Assembly (NCBI RefSeq): GCF_014705605.1 | Contig: NZ_JACXIZ010000033.1 | Location: forward strand, 1-64,000 | DNA length: 64,000 bases | Reading direction: 5' to 3' | Source: Paenibacillus sabuli | Lineage (GTDB): Bacteria; Bacillota; Bacilli; Paenibacillales; Paenibacillaceae | Shown here: positions 44,947 to 53,638 of the stretch, piece after piece | Layout of the letters: each line of letters begins with the position of its first letter | How positions within the stretch are numbered: the first letter of the stretch is position 1 | Made by a program: the position numbers and the translations under genes | The notes under the pieces: generated by a model | Seen by the model: the letters and a program-made list of their open reading frames with translations, nothing else | Told to the model about the DNA's origin: nothing | Databases searched by the model: none

Positions 44947-45690
44947 ATGGGAATCCTGAAACGTGTAGCCGATATGACGAAAGCCTCGCTGAATGAAGTG
45001 CTCGACAAAATGGAAGATCCGGTCGTGATGCTGAATCAATATGTGCGCGATATGGAAATGGAGATTAACGAAGCGGAGCGTACCGTCGCCCGCCAAATGA
45101 CGGCCGAAGCGCGGCTCAAGCAGCGCCGCGAAGCTGCCGTTCAGACTGCGGAGGCCTGTCAGGCCAAAGCCGAGCAGGCGCTGGCCGCCGGAGACGAGGA
45201 CCAGGCCCGTCGGCTGCTGGAGCAGAAGCTGGCTAGCGACGAGCAGGTCGCGCAATTCGCCGAGCTGCTGGCGCAACAGGAGGGCCGAGCGGCGGAGCTG
45301 AGCCTGGAGCTGGAGTCGATGCGCGAGGAGCTGGCGCGTCTGCGCGCCCGGCGCGGCGAGCTCGCTTCGCGGGCAGAGGCTGCTCGCGCCAAAAAGCAAG
45401 TGGCGCAGGTCTACGCGCCGCATGCCATCGAAAGCGGCGGTGCGGTACGCGGCTTCTCCCGCATGGAGGAGAAAATTATGCAGCTCGAAGCCGAGGTCGA
45501 AGTGTCCGGCACGTATCGCGCAAGCGCGGCGTCGTATGTATCGGCTTCGCCAAGCACCGTCAAGCAAGCGCAGGTCGAGGACGCGCTGGATGCGCTCAAG
45601 CGCAAAACTTCGTCCGCAGACGCAGCGCCTGCAAGCGATGCTGCGTCGGACGAAGCAGGGGCGGCACGTTCCAAGGAGAATGACGCCTAG
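44947..45690 (+). CDS. pspA: PspA/IM30 family protein (module 2, second copy)
   Basis: A 247-residue PspA beginning MGILKRVADMTKASLNEVL and [20 protein letters not shown], very like 39151. ATG 44947 follows GAGGAGCG. The coiled coil is longer in Ala/Glu/Arg, and the C-terminus has an extra Ser/Ala-rich tail of about 25 residues (SADAAPASDAASDEAGAARS). Last gene of module 2; no kinase/regulator pair follows, so regulation probably depends on the LiaSR-like pair of module 1. Confidence 0.92.
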   Translation: MGILKRVADMTKASLNEVLDKMEDPVVMLNQYVRDMEMEINEAERTVARQMTAEARLKQRREAAVQTAEACQAKAEQALAAGDEDQARRLLEQKLASDEQVAQFAELLAQQEGRAAELSLELESMREELARLRARRGELASRAEAARAKKQVAQVYAPHAIESGGAVRGFSRMEEKIMQLEAEVEVSGTYRASAASYVSASPSTVKQAQVEDALDALKRKTSSADAAPASDAASDEAGAARSKENDA

Positions 45691-45795
45691 TTCAAGCTTG
45701 AACAAGCTGTCAAGCCAAGCATTCTCCAAGCGTCGCTTAAGGCGTCGTCCAAGGGTGATGTAACCGTCATCCCAGCGTTCACCAGGAAGCACTTG

Positions 45796-45828
45796 AGCCG
45801 TCCGGCTGCTGAGCCGGGCGGCTTCCTT
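45796..45828 (+). terminator. terminator-like hairpin after Psp module 2
   Basis: AGCCGTCCGGC pairs with GCCGGGCGGCT (one wobble) with a 6-nt loop; an outer AGGAAGC/GCTTCCT pair can extend an alternative stem. Only a weak T/C tract follows, so efficiency is uncertain. Confidence 0.55.
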
Positions 45829-45975
45829 GCATTTGCTGCGCGGGTAAGATGTAAAAATCGGCGCATCGCTGGCAATAATCGAATATTTACAAGCGTATGC
45901 TTTCGACCCTACCCTAAAAGAGATAGAATAGAAACATTCGGCATGAGGATCACATATTTCTTTCTCGGCATTTCT

Positions 45976-45989
45976 TGAAAGCGGTTTAA
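45976..45989 (+). promoter_or_regulatory. cre-like site upstream of membrane AraC regulator
   Basis: TGAAAGCGGTTTAA matches the catabolite-responsive consensus TGWAANCGNTNWCA at 12 of 14 positions, 19 bp before the start codon. It would place the glycan-use regulator under CcpA control. The rest of the 317-bp gap 45691-46007 holds the terminator-like hairpin and an AT-rich promoter-like zone around 45880-45960. Confidence 0.5.
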
Positions 45990-46007
45990 GTTAGCGGAGG
46001 GTCAGAC

Positions 46008-48254
46008 ATGGAAAAAAAGAGATTTAATCGCGCCTTGTTTTATACGTACCTCAGCTCATACATCGCGGTGCTGGTCATTCCGCTGGTCGTCCTGTGGCTC
46101 GTCCTCAGCCACAACATGGCAGGGCTGCTGAAGGACGAGATGATCGGCAACCAGCTGGAGCGGCTCGGGCAAGTCCAGGACATGGTCGAGATCAAAATGA
46201 ACGAGCTGGAAAAAATCGCGTTTCGCATTTCCTCCAATCCGGAGCTCACGCCTTACAATGCTACTAAAAATGCCTACGCGGCAATGAATACGGTAAGCGA
46301 GCTGCAAGATTACAAGGCCGCCGACGCGTTTTTATTCGATCTGCTGCTCTACTATCGGGACAAGCCGCTGCTGTATTCGTCGGAGGGAACGCATGCGCCG
46401 CAGCAGCTCGTCAGCCGCACATTTCCTTATGAGCGGTGGACGGACGAGGCTTTCTTCGAGACGATCAGCACCCTGACCTTGGCCGAAATTCGTCCGGCGG
46501 AGGCGCTCCTGTACGCGCCGCCGGTCCGCATCGTGACGTCGATGATGCCGATTCCGTATCAACGCACGACGCCGTATGCGACGCTGGTGTTCCTCATCCG
46601 CGAGCAGGCGCTGCTGGACCTGATCCAGCGCATCGACGACGATTATGCCGGCAATACGATGATTGTCAATGCGAGGGGAGAGATCATCACCTCCGTCCGG
46701 CCGGCAGCGGACGCGCCGTTCAATCCGCAGGCGCTCGAAGGGCAAGGGACCGAGCTCATGCAGGCCGACGGCAGCGAATACTTCGTCTCCTATATCTCCT
46801 CGGCGCGCAGCGGCTGGACCTACGCCACCTATATCGACAAGGCGGCCGCGCTGCAGCAGGTGCAGCAGATGCAGCGGCTCGGGATCATTCTGCTGCTGGC
46901 GGTGCTGTTCCTCGGCAGCGCGCTCATCTACGGCTCCATGCATCTGAATTACAATCCGTTGCGCCGCCTGTTCCAGTATACGGAGCAGCGGCTCAAGGAA
47001 GTGACGCCCGATGTACAGCCGATTCGCGATCTGGACAGTGTCCGGCTGGCGGTGCATGCGATCTCGGACAACAGTCGGCGCTTGCATCTGGCGCTGGATC
47101 AGAGCCGTCCGGCGCTCAAGGCGCAGCTCGTCACCGAGCTGATGCGAGGCAGCGTCAGCGATCTCGAGTCGTTCAACCGGCGCGGAGCGGCGGTCGGCGT
47201 GCTGCTGCGCGATACGCCTTACCGCTTCGTGCTGCTGCTGCTGCAGCAGCGCCCGCCCGAAGCGGCCCCGGGCGGGATGATGGAGCTGCTCGAGCGCGAG
47301 CTGCCGCCGGGAATCGAGGGCTATGGGATGGAGAGCAGCGAGGGCAACATGCTCATTTTGGCTTGTACGTCGGCAGACCTGGGCGAGGACGCATTCATCG
47401 CGAGTATGGACGGGCTCAAGCAGCGGCTGCATGCACAGTGGGGCGCCTTGGCCACGGTCGGGATCGGCCGTTCGTACGAGACGCTTGCCCAGCTGGGCAA
47501 GTCGTACCTGGAGGCCTCGACCGCGCTCGATTACCGGCTCATCAAGGGCAGCGGCGCGGTCATCGTGTTCGACGAGGTATCGGAGGCGTCGGCTAGCGGC
47601 GCGTGGTATCCCGAGAGCGAGCTGGAGGAGCTGCGCCTGGCGGTTCGGCAGGGCAGCACTTCGCGCATCGAGAAGCTGCTGGATGCATTGATCGCGACGA
47701 TGAAGGCGGTGGAGATCCCGCTCTATCTGATCAAGTGTATCTGCTTCGACTTGATCAATACGCTCGTTCGCACGATCCAGGAGATGTATCCCGAGGAGGC
47801 GGACGAACGGCAGCGCTACCCCGACGTGACGTCGATCGTGCAATTCGAGACGGTCGACGGGCTCGTCGAATCGCTCAAGACGGCCAGCACGCAGCTGTGC
47901 GACGTCATCCGGGCCAAGAAGGAGAGCGGCAATGCCCGCCTCGTCGAAACGCTCAAAGCCTACATGCAGGCGCATTATGCGTCGTACAGCTTTTCGCTGC
48001 AGCAGATGGCCGCGGACATGGGCATGTCCGCTTCCTATATTAGCCGTTACTTCAAGAATCAGACGTCGTTGACCGTGACCCAGTACATCCAGCGGCTGCG
48101 CATCGAGCGCGCCAAGGAGCTGCTGCGCGGCGACGACAATCTCCAATCGATCGCCGAGCAGCTCGGCTACGGCAACGGCTCCAGCTTCATCCGGCGCTTC
48201 AAGGAACACGAGGGCGTCACGCCGGGCGAGTACCGCAAGCAATTTGAATCTTAA
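46008..48254 (+). CDS. membrane-anchored AraC-family transcriptional regulator
   Basis: A 748-residue single-protein sensor-regulator common in Paenibacillus glycan loci. ATG 46008 follows GCGGAGGGTCAGAC. A first helix (YTYLSSYIAVLVIPLVVLWLV, about residues 12-33) and a second (GIILLLAVLFLGSALIYGSM, about 295-314) bound an extracellular sensor domain. A cytosolic linker follows, and the last 100 residues form the AraC HTH pair: YSFSLQQMAADMGMSASYIS, RYFKNQTSLTVTQYIQRLRI and then SIAEQLGYGNGSSFIRRFKE. It probably senses an oligosaccharide outside and activates the adjacent sulfatase/ABC genes. Confidence 0.94.
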   Translation: MEKKRFNRALFYTYLSSYIAVLVIPLVVLWLVLSHNMAGLLKDEMIGNQLERLGQVQDMVEIKMNELEKIAFRISSNPELTPYNATKNAYAAMNTVSELQDYKAADAFLFDLLLYYRDKPLLYSSEGTHAPQQLVSRTFPYERWTDEAFFETISTLTLAEIRPAEALLYAPPVRIVTSMMPIPYQRTTPYATLVFLIREQALLDLIQRIDDDYAGNTMIVNARGEIITSVRPAADAPFNPQALEGQGTELMQADGSEYFVSYISSARSGWTYATYIDKAAALQQVQQMQRLGIILLLAVLFLGSALIYGSMHLNYNPLRRLFQYTEQRLKEVTPDVQPIRDLDSVRLAVHAISDNSRRLHLALDQSRPALKAQLVTELMRGSVSDLESFNRRGAAVGVLLRDTPYRFVLLLLQQRPPEAAPGGMMELLERELPPGIEGYGMESSEGNMLILACTSADLGEDAFIASMDGLKQRLHAQWGALATVGIGRSYETLAQLGKSYLEASTALDYRLIKGSGAVIVFDEVSEASASGAWYPESELEELRLAVRQGSTSRIEKLLDALIATMKAVEIPLYLIKCICFDLINTLVRTIQEMYPEEADERQRYPDVTSIVQFETVDGLVESLKTASTQLCDVIRAKKESGNARLVETLKAYMQAHYASYSFSLQQMAADMGMSASYISRYFKNQTSLTVTQYIQRLRIERAKELLRGDDNLQSIAEQLGYGNGSSFIRRFKEHEGVTPGEYRKQFES

Positions 48255-48256
48255 AG

Positions 48257-48293
48257 GCCGGCAGCGTCGTCAGGACGGCGTTGTCGGCTTTTT
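48257..48293 (+). terminator. intrinsic terminator after AraC regulator
   Basis: GCCGGCAGCGTCGTC pairs with GACGGCGTTGTCGGC, where the three non-Watson-Crick positions are all G-U in RNA; five Ts follow. Confidence 0.75.
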
Positions 48294-48372
48294 GGCGCCC
48301 ATAGCGCGCATGGCTGTAGAGGCCGCTGCCGAGGTTGTTGATGACGCTGCCGATGAACATAGCGCGCTTCAT
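48257..48372 (-). pseudogene. possible remnant of a membrane-protein gene start
   Basis: On the minus strand from ATG 48372 the frame reads MKRAMFIGSVINNLGSGLY with typical GC-ending codons, then SHARYGRQKADNA and runs out into the antisense of the regulator gene. The first 19 residues look like the opening helix of a transporter such as an MFS protein, but no ribosome site and no continuation are visible. It may be a decayed 5' fragment or a chance frame. Confidence 0.2.
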
Positions 48373-48438
48373 TCTGCCCGAGATGCAAAGTCGGCTGGCT
48401 AGGTGGCAATAGAGTGAAAAAGTAACGCTACACCGCTT

Positions 48439-48480
48439 TTTACATTACTGGCGCCGGAGCGGCATGTAAACAAATGCGCA
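48439..48480. promoter_or_regulatory. TTTACAT/ATGTAAA inverted pair upstream of sulfatase 1
   Basis: TTTACAT (48439-48445) and ATGTAAA (48474-48480) are inverted copies about 100 bp before the sulfatase start. The same words recur before the permease gene at 50055 and 50092, so they may be operator half-sites of the neighbouring AraC-type regulator. Confidence 0.4.
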
Positions 48481-48578
48481 TTGACGAAACCGCCCCGGCG
48501 GCCTAGCCTTTGGGACAGGAAAGCGCTCACCCGCTTTTCGGCAAACGAGAGGACAAGCGAGAGGAGGGCCCTACGAGG

Positions 48579-50039
48579 ATGCGACCCAATATATTGCTGA
48601 TCATGACCGACCAGCAACGCTATGATTCCCTGTCCTGCTACGGCGGCACGACCGTGCGGACGCCGCGGCTCGACGAGCTGGCGGCCGCGGGCGCGCGCTT
48701 CGAGCATTGCTACGTCAACGGGACGATCTGCACGCCGAGCCGGGCGAGCATCATGACCGGCAAGCCGCTGCCCGGACACGGCGTGTACAAGTTGCACGAT
48801 TGCTTGCCCGACGACCAGGTGTGCTTCACCGAGCGGCTGCAAGAGAGCGGATACAAGACGGCGCTGTTCGGCAAGCTGCACGTCTCCGGCCGCGTGGCGG
48901 AGGCGGCGGCGCGTCATCCGCACGACGGCTTCGATGTGTACGAATGGTGCAACGACCCGGCGGGGCTGCATTTTGACAGCGCGCTCAACGCCTACGGCAG
49001 CTGGCTGCTGGAGCGCTTTCCGGAGGTGCATGCTCAGGTGGCGCGCGAGGGCAAGCAGATGCGCCACTTTGCGCAGCAGGCTCATTTTACGCGTTGGGCT
49101 GCTCAGCGGGCGACGGAATTTTTGCGCGATCAGGACGGACAGTCGCCGTTCTTTTGCAAGCTGAGTCTATTCGATCCGCATGATCCGTACTGGGACTACC
49201 CGGAGGAGATGGCCGCCGGCGTCGATCTGAGCCAGTGGGAGCCGCGCCCGGCGCCGGCCGGGGAGGCGCCGCTGCCGGATGCGGTCGCCCAGGAGCGGGA
49301 GCGGCTGTTCCGGCCGTTGACCGACGAAGCGCTGCGCGCGAGCCGGCTCGGCTACGACGCCTCGGTCGCCTTCCTCGATCAGGAGATCGGCCAGGTGCTG
49401 GATACGCTCGATACGCTCGGCCTACGGGACAATACGCTCGTCCTCTTCGTCAGCGACCATGGCGATATGCTGGGCGATCGCGAGCTGATGGAGAAGGGGG
49501 CGTTCTTATACGAGGCCTGCACGCGGGTGCCCTTGCTCATGCGGTGGCCGCAGCGGATCGCGCCCGGGACGGTCGTGTCCGCGCTCGTGCAGCCGCATGA
49601 TCTGGCCGCGACCGCGCTGGCGGCGGCAGGCTGCGCCGAGGCGCAGCGTCTGGCGTGGATGCCGCATGCGGCGGATCTGCTGCCGCTGGCTGCCGGCGAG
49701 CAAGCGGCAGCACGCGATCACGCGGTCTGCCTGTATCGCAACAGCGGCTACGGACCCGGGGGGACCTACTATGATCCGCCGATTCATGCTTCGATGTACC
49801 GCGATCCGCGTTACAAGCTCAATGTCTACCATCACACCGCGGCGAGCGGCGAGCCGCAGGGCGAGCTCTACGACATGGCGGCCGATCCGCAGGAGACGGT
49901 CAATCTATGGCGGGACCCCGCGCATGAGCAGACGCGCAGGCGCCTGGAGCAGCGGCTGCTGGACTGGCTGGTCGAGCAGGACTGGACGTACAACGGCTCC
50001 CGAGGCGGCGAGGCCATCGTACGGCAAAGCCGCGGCTAG
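48579..50039 (+). CDS. sulfatase (formylglycine-dependent), first of two
   Basis: A 486-residue alkaline-phosphatase-fold hydrolase of sulfate esters. ATG 48579 follows GAGAGGAGGGCCC. NILLIMTDQQRYDSLSCYGG carries the metal-binding Asp pair, ICTPSRASIMTGK the C-x-P-x-R motif with C51 as the residue converted to formylglycine, and LFVSDHGDMLGDRELMEKG the second metal site. No signal peptide is seen, so it would act in the cytoplasm on imported oligosaccharides unless exported otherwise. Many homologues are labelled arylsulfatase or choline-sulfatase-like; context favours a glycan substrate. No formylglycine-generating enzyme is in the window. Confidence 0.92.
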   Translation: MRPNILLIMTDQQRYDSLSCYGGTTVRTPRLDELAAAGARFEHCYVNGTICTPSRASIMTGKPLPGHGVYKLHDCLPDDQVCFTERLQESGYKTALFGKLHVSGRVAEAAARHPHDGFDVYEWCNDPAGLHFDSALNAYGSWLLERFPEVHAQVAREGKQMRHFAQQAHFTRWAAQRATEFLRDQDGQSPFFCKLSLFDPHDPYWDYPEEMAAGVDLSQWEPRPAPAGEAPLPDAVAQERERLFRPLTDEALRASRLGYDASVAFLDQEIGQVLDTLDTLGLRDNTLVLFVSDHGDMLGDRELMEKGAFLYEACTRVPLLMRWPQRIAPGTVVSALVQPHDLAATALAAAGCAEAQRLAWMPHAADLLPLAAGEQAAARDHAVCLYRNSGYGPGGTYYDPPIHASMYRDPRYKLNVYHHTAASGEPQGELYDMAADPQETVNLWRDPAHEQTRRRLEQRLLDWLVEQDWTYNGSRGGEAIVRQSRG

Positions 50040-50054
50040 CGCGGGATTGCAGCA

Positions 50055-50098
50055 ATGTAAAATTTGAACGACGCGGGGCATAAACGCATGCTTTACAT
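50055..50098. promoter_or_regulatory. ATGTAAA ... TTTACAT pair upstream of permease operon
   Basis: ATGTAAA (50055-50061) and TTTACAT (50092-50098) flank a 30-bp centre in the short gap between sulfatase 1 and the first permease. They are the same words as at 48439/48474, in reverse order. Possible operator for the AraC-type regulator. Confidence 0.4.
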
Positions 50099-50136
50099 GA
50101 CAAAGCACCCCCGAGTATGATGCAGGTCACAAGGAG

Positions 50137-51051
50137 GTGTGCACGCTGAAAGCGTTTCAAAAGAAAATCGGAGTCAACTGGCAGCTTTATCTGCTGTTTC
50201 TTCCGACACTGGCTTACTTTCTCATTTTTCAGTACGGCCCGTTATACGGCATTCAGATTGCATTCAAGGATTTTTCGGCGGTACGTGGGATTACGGGCAG
50301 CCCGTGGATCGGCTTCGAGCATTTCGAGCGTTTCTTCGGCTCGTACCAGTTCTGGACACTGCTGTACAATACGATCGAGCTTAGCCTGTACGGGCTGCTC
50401 GTCGGCTTTCCGGTGCCGATCATTTTGGCGCTGCTGCTCAATCAGCTCGGCCACGAACGCTTCAAGCGCTTCGTGCAGACGGTGAGCTATGCGCCGCATT
50501 TTATCTCGACCGTGGTGCTGGTCGGCATGATGTTTGTCTTTTTATCGCCCAATTCGGGACTGCTTAATCAGATCATCGTCGCCTTCGGCGGCGACCCGGT
50601 CTTCTTCATGGCGCGGCCGGAATGGTTCAAGACGCTGTTTGTCTTCTCGACCGTATGGCAGAGCGCCGGCTGGGGCGCGATCATCTATCTGGCCGCCCTT
50701 GCGAGCATCGATCCCGGCCTGCACGAGGCGGCGCGGATCGACGGCGCTTCCAAGCTGCAGCGCATCCGTCATATCGATCTGCCCGGCATCATGCCGACGA
50801 TCATTATTCTGTTCATTCTGGAGATCGGCAAGCTGATGACGGTCGGCTTTGAGAAGGCGTATTTGATGCAGAATTCGCTGAACATCGATTCGTCCGAGAT
50901 CATCCAGACCTACGTGTACAAGACCGGCCTGCTTGGCGCGCAGTTCAGCTTTTCGACGGCGGTCGGCCTGTTCGACGCCGTGATCAACTTTATGATTCTG
51001 ATCTTATTCAACCGGCTGTCTCGCCGAATATCGGAGACCAGTCTGTGGTAG
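50137..51051 (+). CDS. carbohydrate ABC transporter permease, LplB type
   Basis: A permease of about 301-304 residues. The start is ambiguous: GTG 50137 lies within the strong AAGGAGGTG site itself, so CTG 50146, eight bases downstream, may be used. Six membrane helices are seen, starting LYLLFLPTLAYFLIFQYGP, and the EAA loop reads EAARIDGASKLQRIRHIDLP, which docks the shared ATPase. SPWIGFEHFERFF is typical of LplB/YteP. A cre-like TGAAAGCGTTTCA overlaps the start. With 51073 and 51961 it forms an importer for large oligosaccharides; the ATPase is not encoded here. Confidence 0.93.
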   Translation: MCTLKAFQKKIGVNWQLYLLFLPTLAYFLIFQYGPLYGIQIAFKDFSAVRGITGSPWIGFEHFERFFGSYQFWTLLYNTIELSLYGLLVGFPVPIILALLLNQLGHERFKRFVQTVSYAPHFISTVVLVGMMFVFLSPNSGLLNQIIVAFGGDPVFFMARPEWFKTLFVFSTVWQSAGWGAIIYLAALASIDPGLHEAARIDGASKLQRIRHIDLPGIMPTIIILFILEIGKLMTVGFEKAYLMQNSLNIDSSEIIQTYVYKTGLLGAQFSFSTAVGLFDAVINFMILILFNRLSRRISETSLW

Positions 51052-51072
51052 AGGGAGGTGAAGCGGTCAGTC

Positions 51073-51945
51073 ATGCGCAAAACGACCGGCGATAAGGTGT
51101 TCGATCTCTTCAATATCGCATTCATGCTGCTGCTGCTGCTGATCGTGCTGTATCCGCTTTATTTCATCGTGATCGCCTCCTTTAGCAATCCGGACCGGAT
51201 CAACGCCGGCGAGGTATGGATCTGGGTCAACGATTATACGTTGAAGGGCTATCACGAAATTTTCCAGCATGAGCGCATCTGGACCGGTTACCGCAACACG
51301 ATCATTTACATGGTCGTGGGCACGCTAATCAATGTTGTCATTACGTTGACCGGCGCGTATCCGTTGTCTCGGTCCGATTTTTACGGACGCAAATTTTTTA
51401 TGCTGCTCATTGTGTTTACGATGTTTTTTTCCGGCGGTCTGATTCCGATGTACTTGCTCGTCAAAAATCTCGGCATGGTCAACACGATCTGGGCGATGAT
51501 CCTGCCGCAGGCGGTATCGGCCTGGAACTTGATCATTGCGCGCACGTTTTTTCAGAATTCGATCTCCAACGAGCTGCGCGAGGCGGCGGCGATCGACGGC
51601 TGCTCAAATCTCAAGTTTTTCCTGCAAATTGTCATTCCGCTGTCGAAGGCGATTACCGCGGTCATGGTGCTGTTTTACGGGGTCACACACTGGAATTCAT
51701 ATTTCCAGGCGCTGATCTACCTGCGCAACGAGGACCTGTATCCGCTGCAGCTGGTGCTGCGCGACATCTTGATTCTGAGCCAGTCGATGTCGGAGATGAT
51801 GGCCGATCAGGACGACTATGAGAGCCTCGGCGAGACGATCAAGTACGGCGTGATCATCATGGCGAGCGTACCGATGCTCGTGCTGTATCCGTTTTTGCAG
51901 AAGTACTTTGTCAAGGGTGTCATGATTGGATCGTTGAAAGGATAA
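51073..51945 (+). CDS. carbohydrate ABC transporter permease, LplC type
   Basis: A 290-residue second permease. ATG 51073 is about 11 bases after GGGAGGTGA; an upstream GTG at 51058 lies within that site. It has six helices from FMLLLLLIVLYPLYFIVIAS on, NPDRINAGEVWIWVNDYTLKG, LSRSDFYGRKFFMLLIVFTM and the EAA loop EAAAIDGCSNLKFFLQIVIP. The C-terminus LYPFLQKYFVKGVMIGSLKG is diagnostic of LplC/YtcP proteins. It pairs with the LplB-type permease as a heterodimer. Confidence 0.94.
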   Translation: MRKTTGDKVFDLFNIAFMLLLLLIVLYPLYFIVIASFSNPDRINAGEVWIWVNDYTLKGYHEIFQHERIWTGYRNTIIYMVVGTLINVVITLTGAYPLSRSDFYGRKFFMLLIVFTMFFSGGLIPMYLLVKNLGMVNTIWAMILPQAVSAWNLIIARTFFQNSISNELREAAAIDGCSNLKFFLQIVIPLSKAITAVMVLFYGVTHWNSYFQALIYLRNEDLYPLQLVLRDILILSQSMSEMMADQDDYESLGETIKYGVIIMASVPMLVLYPFLQKYFVKGVMIGSLKG

Positions 51946-51960
51946 AAGGGGGAGCAAAAC

Positions 51961-53574
51961 ATGAGCACATGGACGAAAAAGGCAGGACTGGGCCTGCTCG
52001 CGGCCGCGCTGGGAACGTCGCTGCTGGCGGCTTGCAGCAATGGCAATAACGAAACGCCCGGCGGCGCGGAGGCGGAGCCCGGCGACAATTTCAATGCGAC
52101 GGGTTATCCGATCGTCGACGAGAAGGAGACGCAGCACTTTGTCATCTCCAAGGGGCCGGCCCACGGCGACTTCGATGAGATGGACACGGTGCAGGCGCTC
52201 GAGGAAATGACGAATGTGCATATTCAGTGGGAAGCGATCTCGCAATCGGGCTTCGACGAGAAGAAGAACCTGATGTTCGCCAGCGGCGAGCTGCCCGACG
52301 GCTTTTTCCTCGGCCTCAACTCGCAGGACGTCATTCAGTACGGCCAGCAGGGCATCCTGCTGCCGCTGGAGGACCTGATCGAGCAATACGCGCCGAACAT
52401 CAGCCGCATCTTCGAGGACTACCCGGCAGTGCGGCAGGCGGCGACCGCCCCGGACGGCCATATCTACGCCTTGCCGTGGTTCGAGGGCTATGAGTACTTC
52501 CTGTACCGCAATACACTGCTGATCAACAAGACGTGGCTGGATAATCTCGGGCTCGACGTTCCCGAGACGACGGAGGAATTCCATGAAGTGCTGAAGGCGT
52601 TCAAGACGCAGGACCCGAACGGCAACGGCAAGGCGGACGAGATGGCCTCGACCTGGCTGCATAACGAGGCGACACGCGGCTATTACGAGCTGTTCGGCGC
52701 ATTCGGAGCGGTCGACGCGATGGATATGTTCTCCATTGAGGACGGCAAGGTCCGCTTTGAGGGCGTGCGCGACGAATATCGCGACGGGCTCAATTATCTG
52801 CATGCGCTGTATGCGGACGGGCTGATCGATCCGGAGACGTTCACGCAGAATGCCGATCAGCTCGCGGCCAAGACACGCACCGGCAATGTCGGCGTACTGG
52901 CGGCGTTCACGGGCATCTTCGAGCTCGGCGAGGAGCTGCTGTCCGAGCATTATGTAGCGGTGCCGCCGCTCAAAGGGCCGAACGGCGATCAGCTATGGCG
53001 TCGTCAGGACAACCGGCTGCAGCAGAACTTCTTCTCGATCACGTCGGAAAATCCGCATCCGGAGGTCGCGATCCGGCTGGCCGATGCGATGAACGAGACG
53101 GATATGCGCGTTCAGTTGCATCGCGGGCCGTTCGGCACGCATCTGCAGCGGACGGACGACGGCCTCATCGAGCCGGTCGACCCGCCGGCAGGCGTCAATG
53201 CGCTCGAGTTCAAGGGGCAGGAGGCCCCGCTCAATTCGCTGCCGTTGCTGTATCCGCAGGAGGACCTCGATCTCAACAAGCCGGATGCGCCGCAGCGCTA
53301 CCGTATGGAGTTCTATGAGATCTACAAGCCGTACATCGTGCCGGAGGAAAACTATTTCCCGCTCACATACATCGACGAGGAGAAGACGAGGCGCCTCGCC
53401 ATCCTGGAGACGGATATCATGCAGTACATCCGCAAAATGGAAGCGAAGTGGATCATCGAAGGCGGCGCCGATGCCGAATGGGATGCCTATCTGAAGGAGC
53501 TGGGCAACATGGGCTTGGAGGAGTACATCCAGATCCATCAGGACGTGTACGATAACTTGATGAGCGCGCAGTAA
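51961..53574 (+). CDS. extracellular solute-binding lipoprotein (LplA type)
   Basis: A 537-residue lipoprotein that captures oligosaccharide for the adjacent permeases. ATG 51961 follows AAAAGGGGGAGC. Signal peptide GLLAAALGTSLLAAC ends with lipid-modified C25. The periplasmic-binding-protein fold shows DEMDTVQALEEMTNVHIQWE, VPETTEEFHEVLKAFKTQDP and PNGNGKADEMASTW (an EF-hand-like calcium loop found in this family) and late WIIEGGADAEWDAYLKEL. Third member of the lplBCA-like order. The glycan target is inferred from the neighbouring sulfatases only. Confidence 0.95.
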   Translation: MSTWTKKAGLGLLAAALGTSLLAACSNGNNETPGGAEAEPGDNFNATGYPIVDEKETQHFVISKGPAHGDFDEMDTVQALEEMTNVHIQWEAISQSGFDEKKNLMFASGELPDGFFLGLNSQDVIQYGQQGILLPLEDLIEQYAPNISRIFEDYPAVRQAATAPDGHIYALPWFEGYEYFLYRNTLLINKTWLDNLGLDVPETTEEFHEVLKAFKTQDPNGNGKADEMASTWLHNEATRGYYELFGAFGAVDAMDMFSIEDGKVRFEGVRDEYRDGLNYLHALYADGLIDPETFTQNADQLAAKTRTGNVGVLAAFTGIFELGEELLSEHYVAVPPLKGPNGDQLWRRQDNRLQQNFFSITSENPHPEVAIRLADAMNETDMRVQLHRGPFGTHLQRTDDGLIEPVDPPAGVNALEFKGQEAPLNSLPLLYPQEDLDLNKPDAPQRYRMEFYEIYKPYIVPEENYFPLTYIDEEKTRRLAILETDIMQYIRKMEAKWIIEGGADAEWDAYLKELGNMGLEEYIQIHQDVYDNLMSAQ

Positions 53575-53638
53575 AGGGCGCGGCCGTAAGCGAAAAGACG
53601 CTCATGAGTGAGCGTGATCCCCGTGAGGAGTGAGGCAT

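Noticed and set aside
46332-48242. 636-residue minus-strand frame opposite the AraC regulator
   Set aside because: Antisense shadow. The plus-strand protein has membrane helices and a full AraC HTH.
50146-50160. cre site TGAAAGCGTTTCA at the permease start
   Set aside because: It is one base short of the 14-bp cre consensus and overlaps the first codons, so I mention it only within the gene entry and do not list it as a separate operator.
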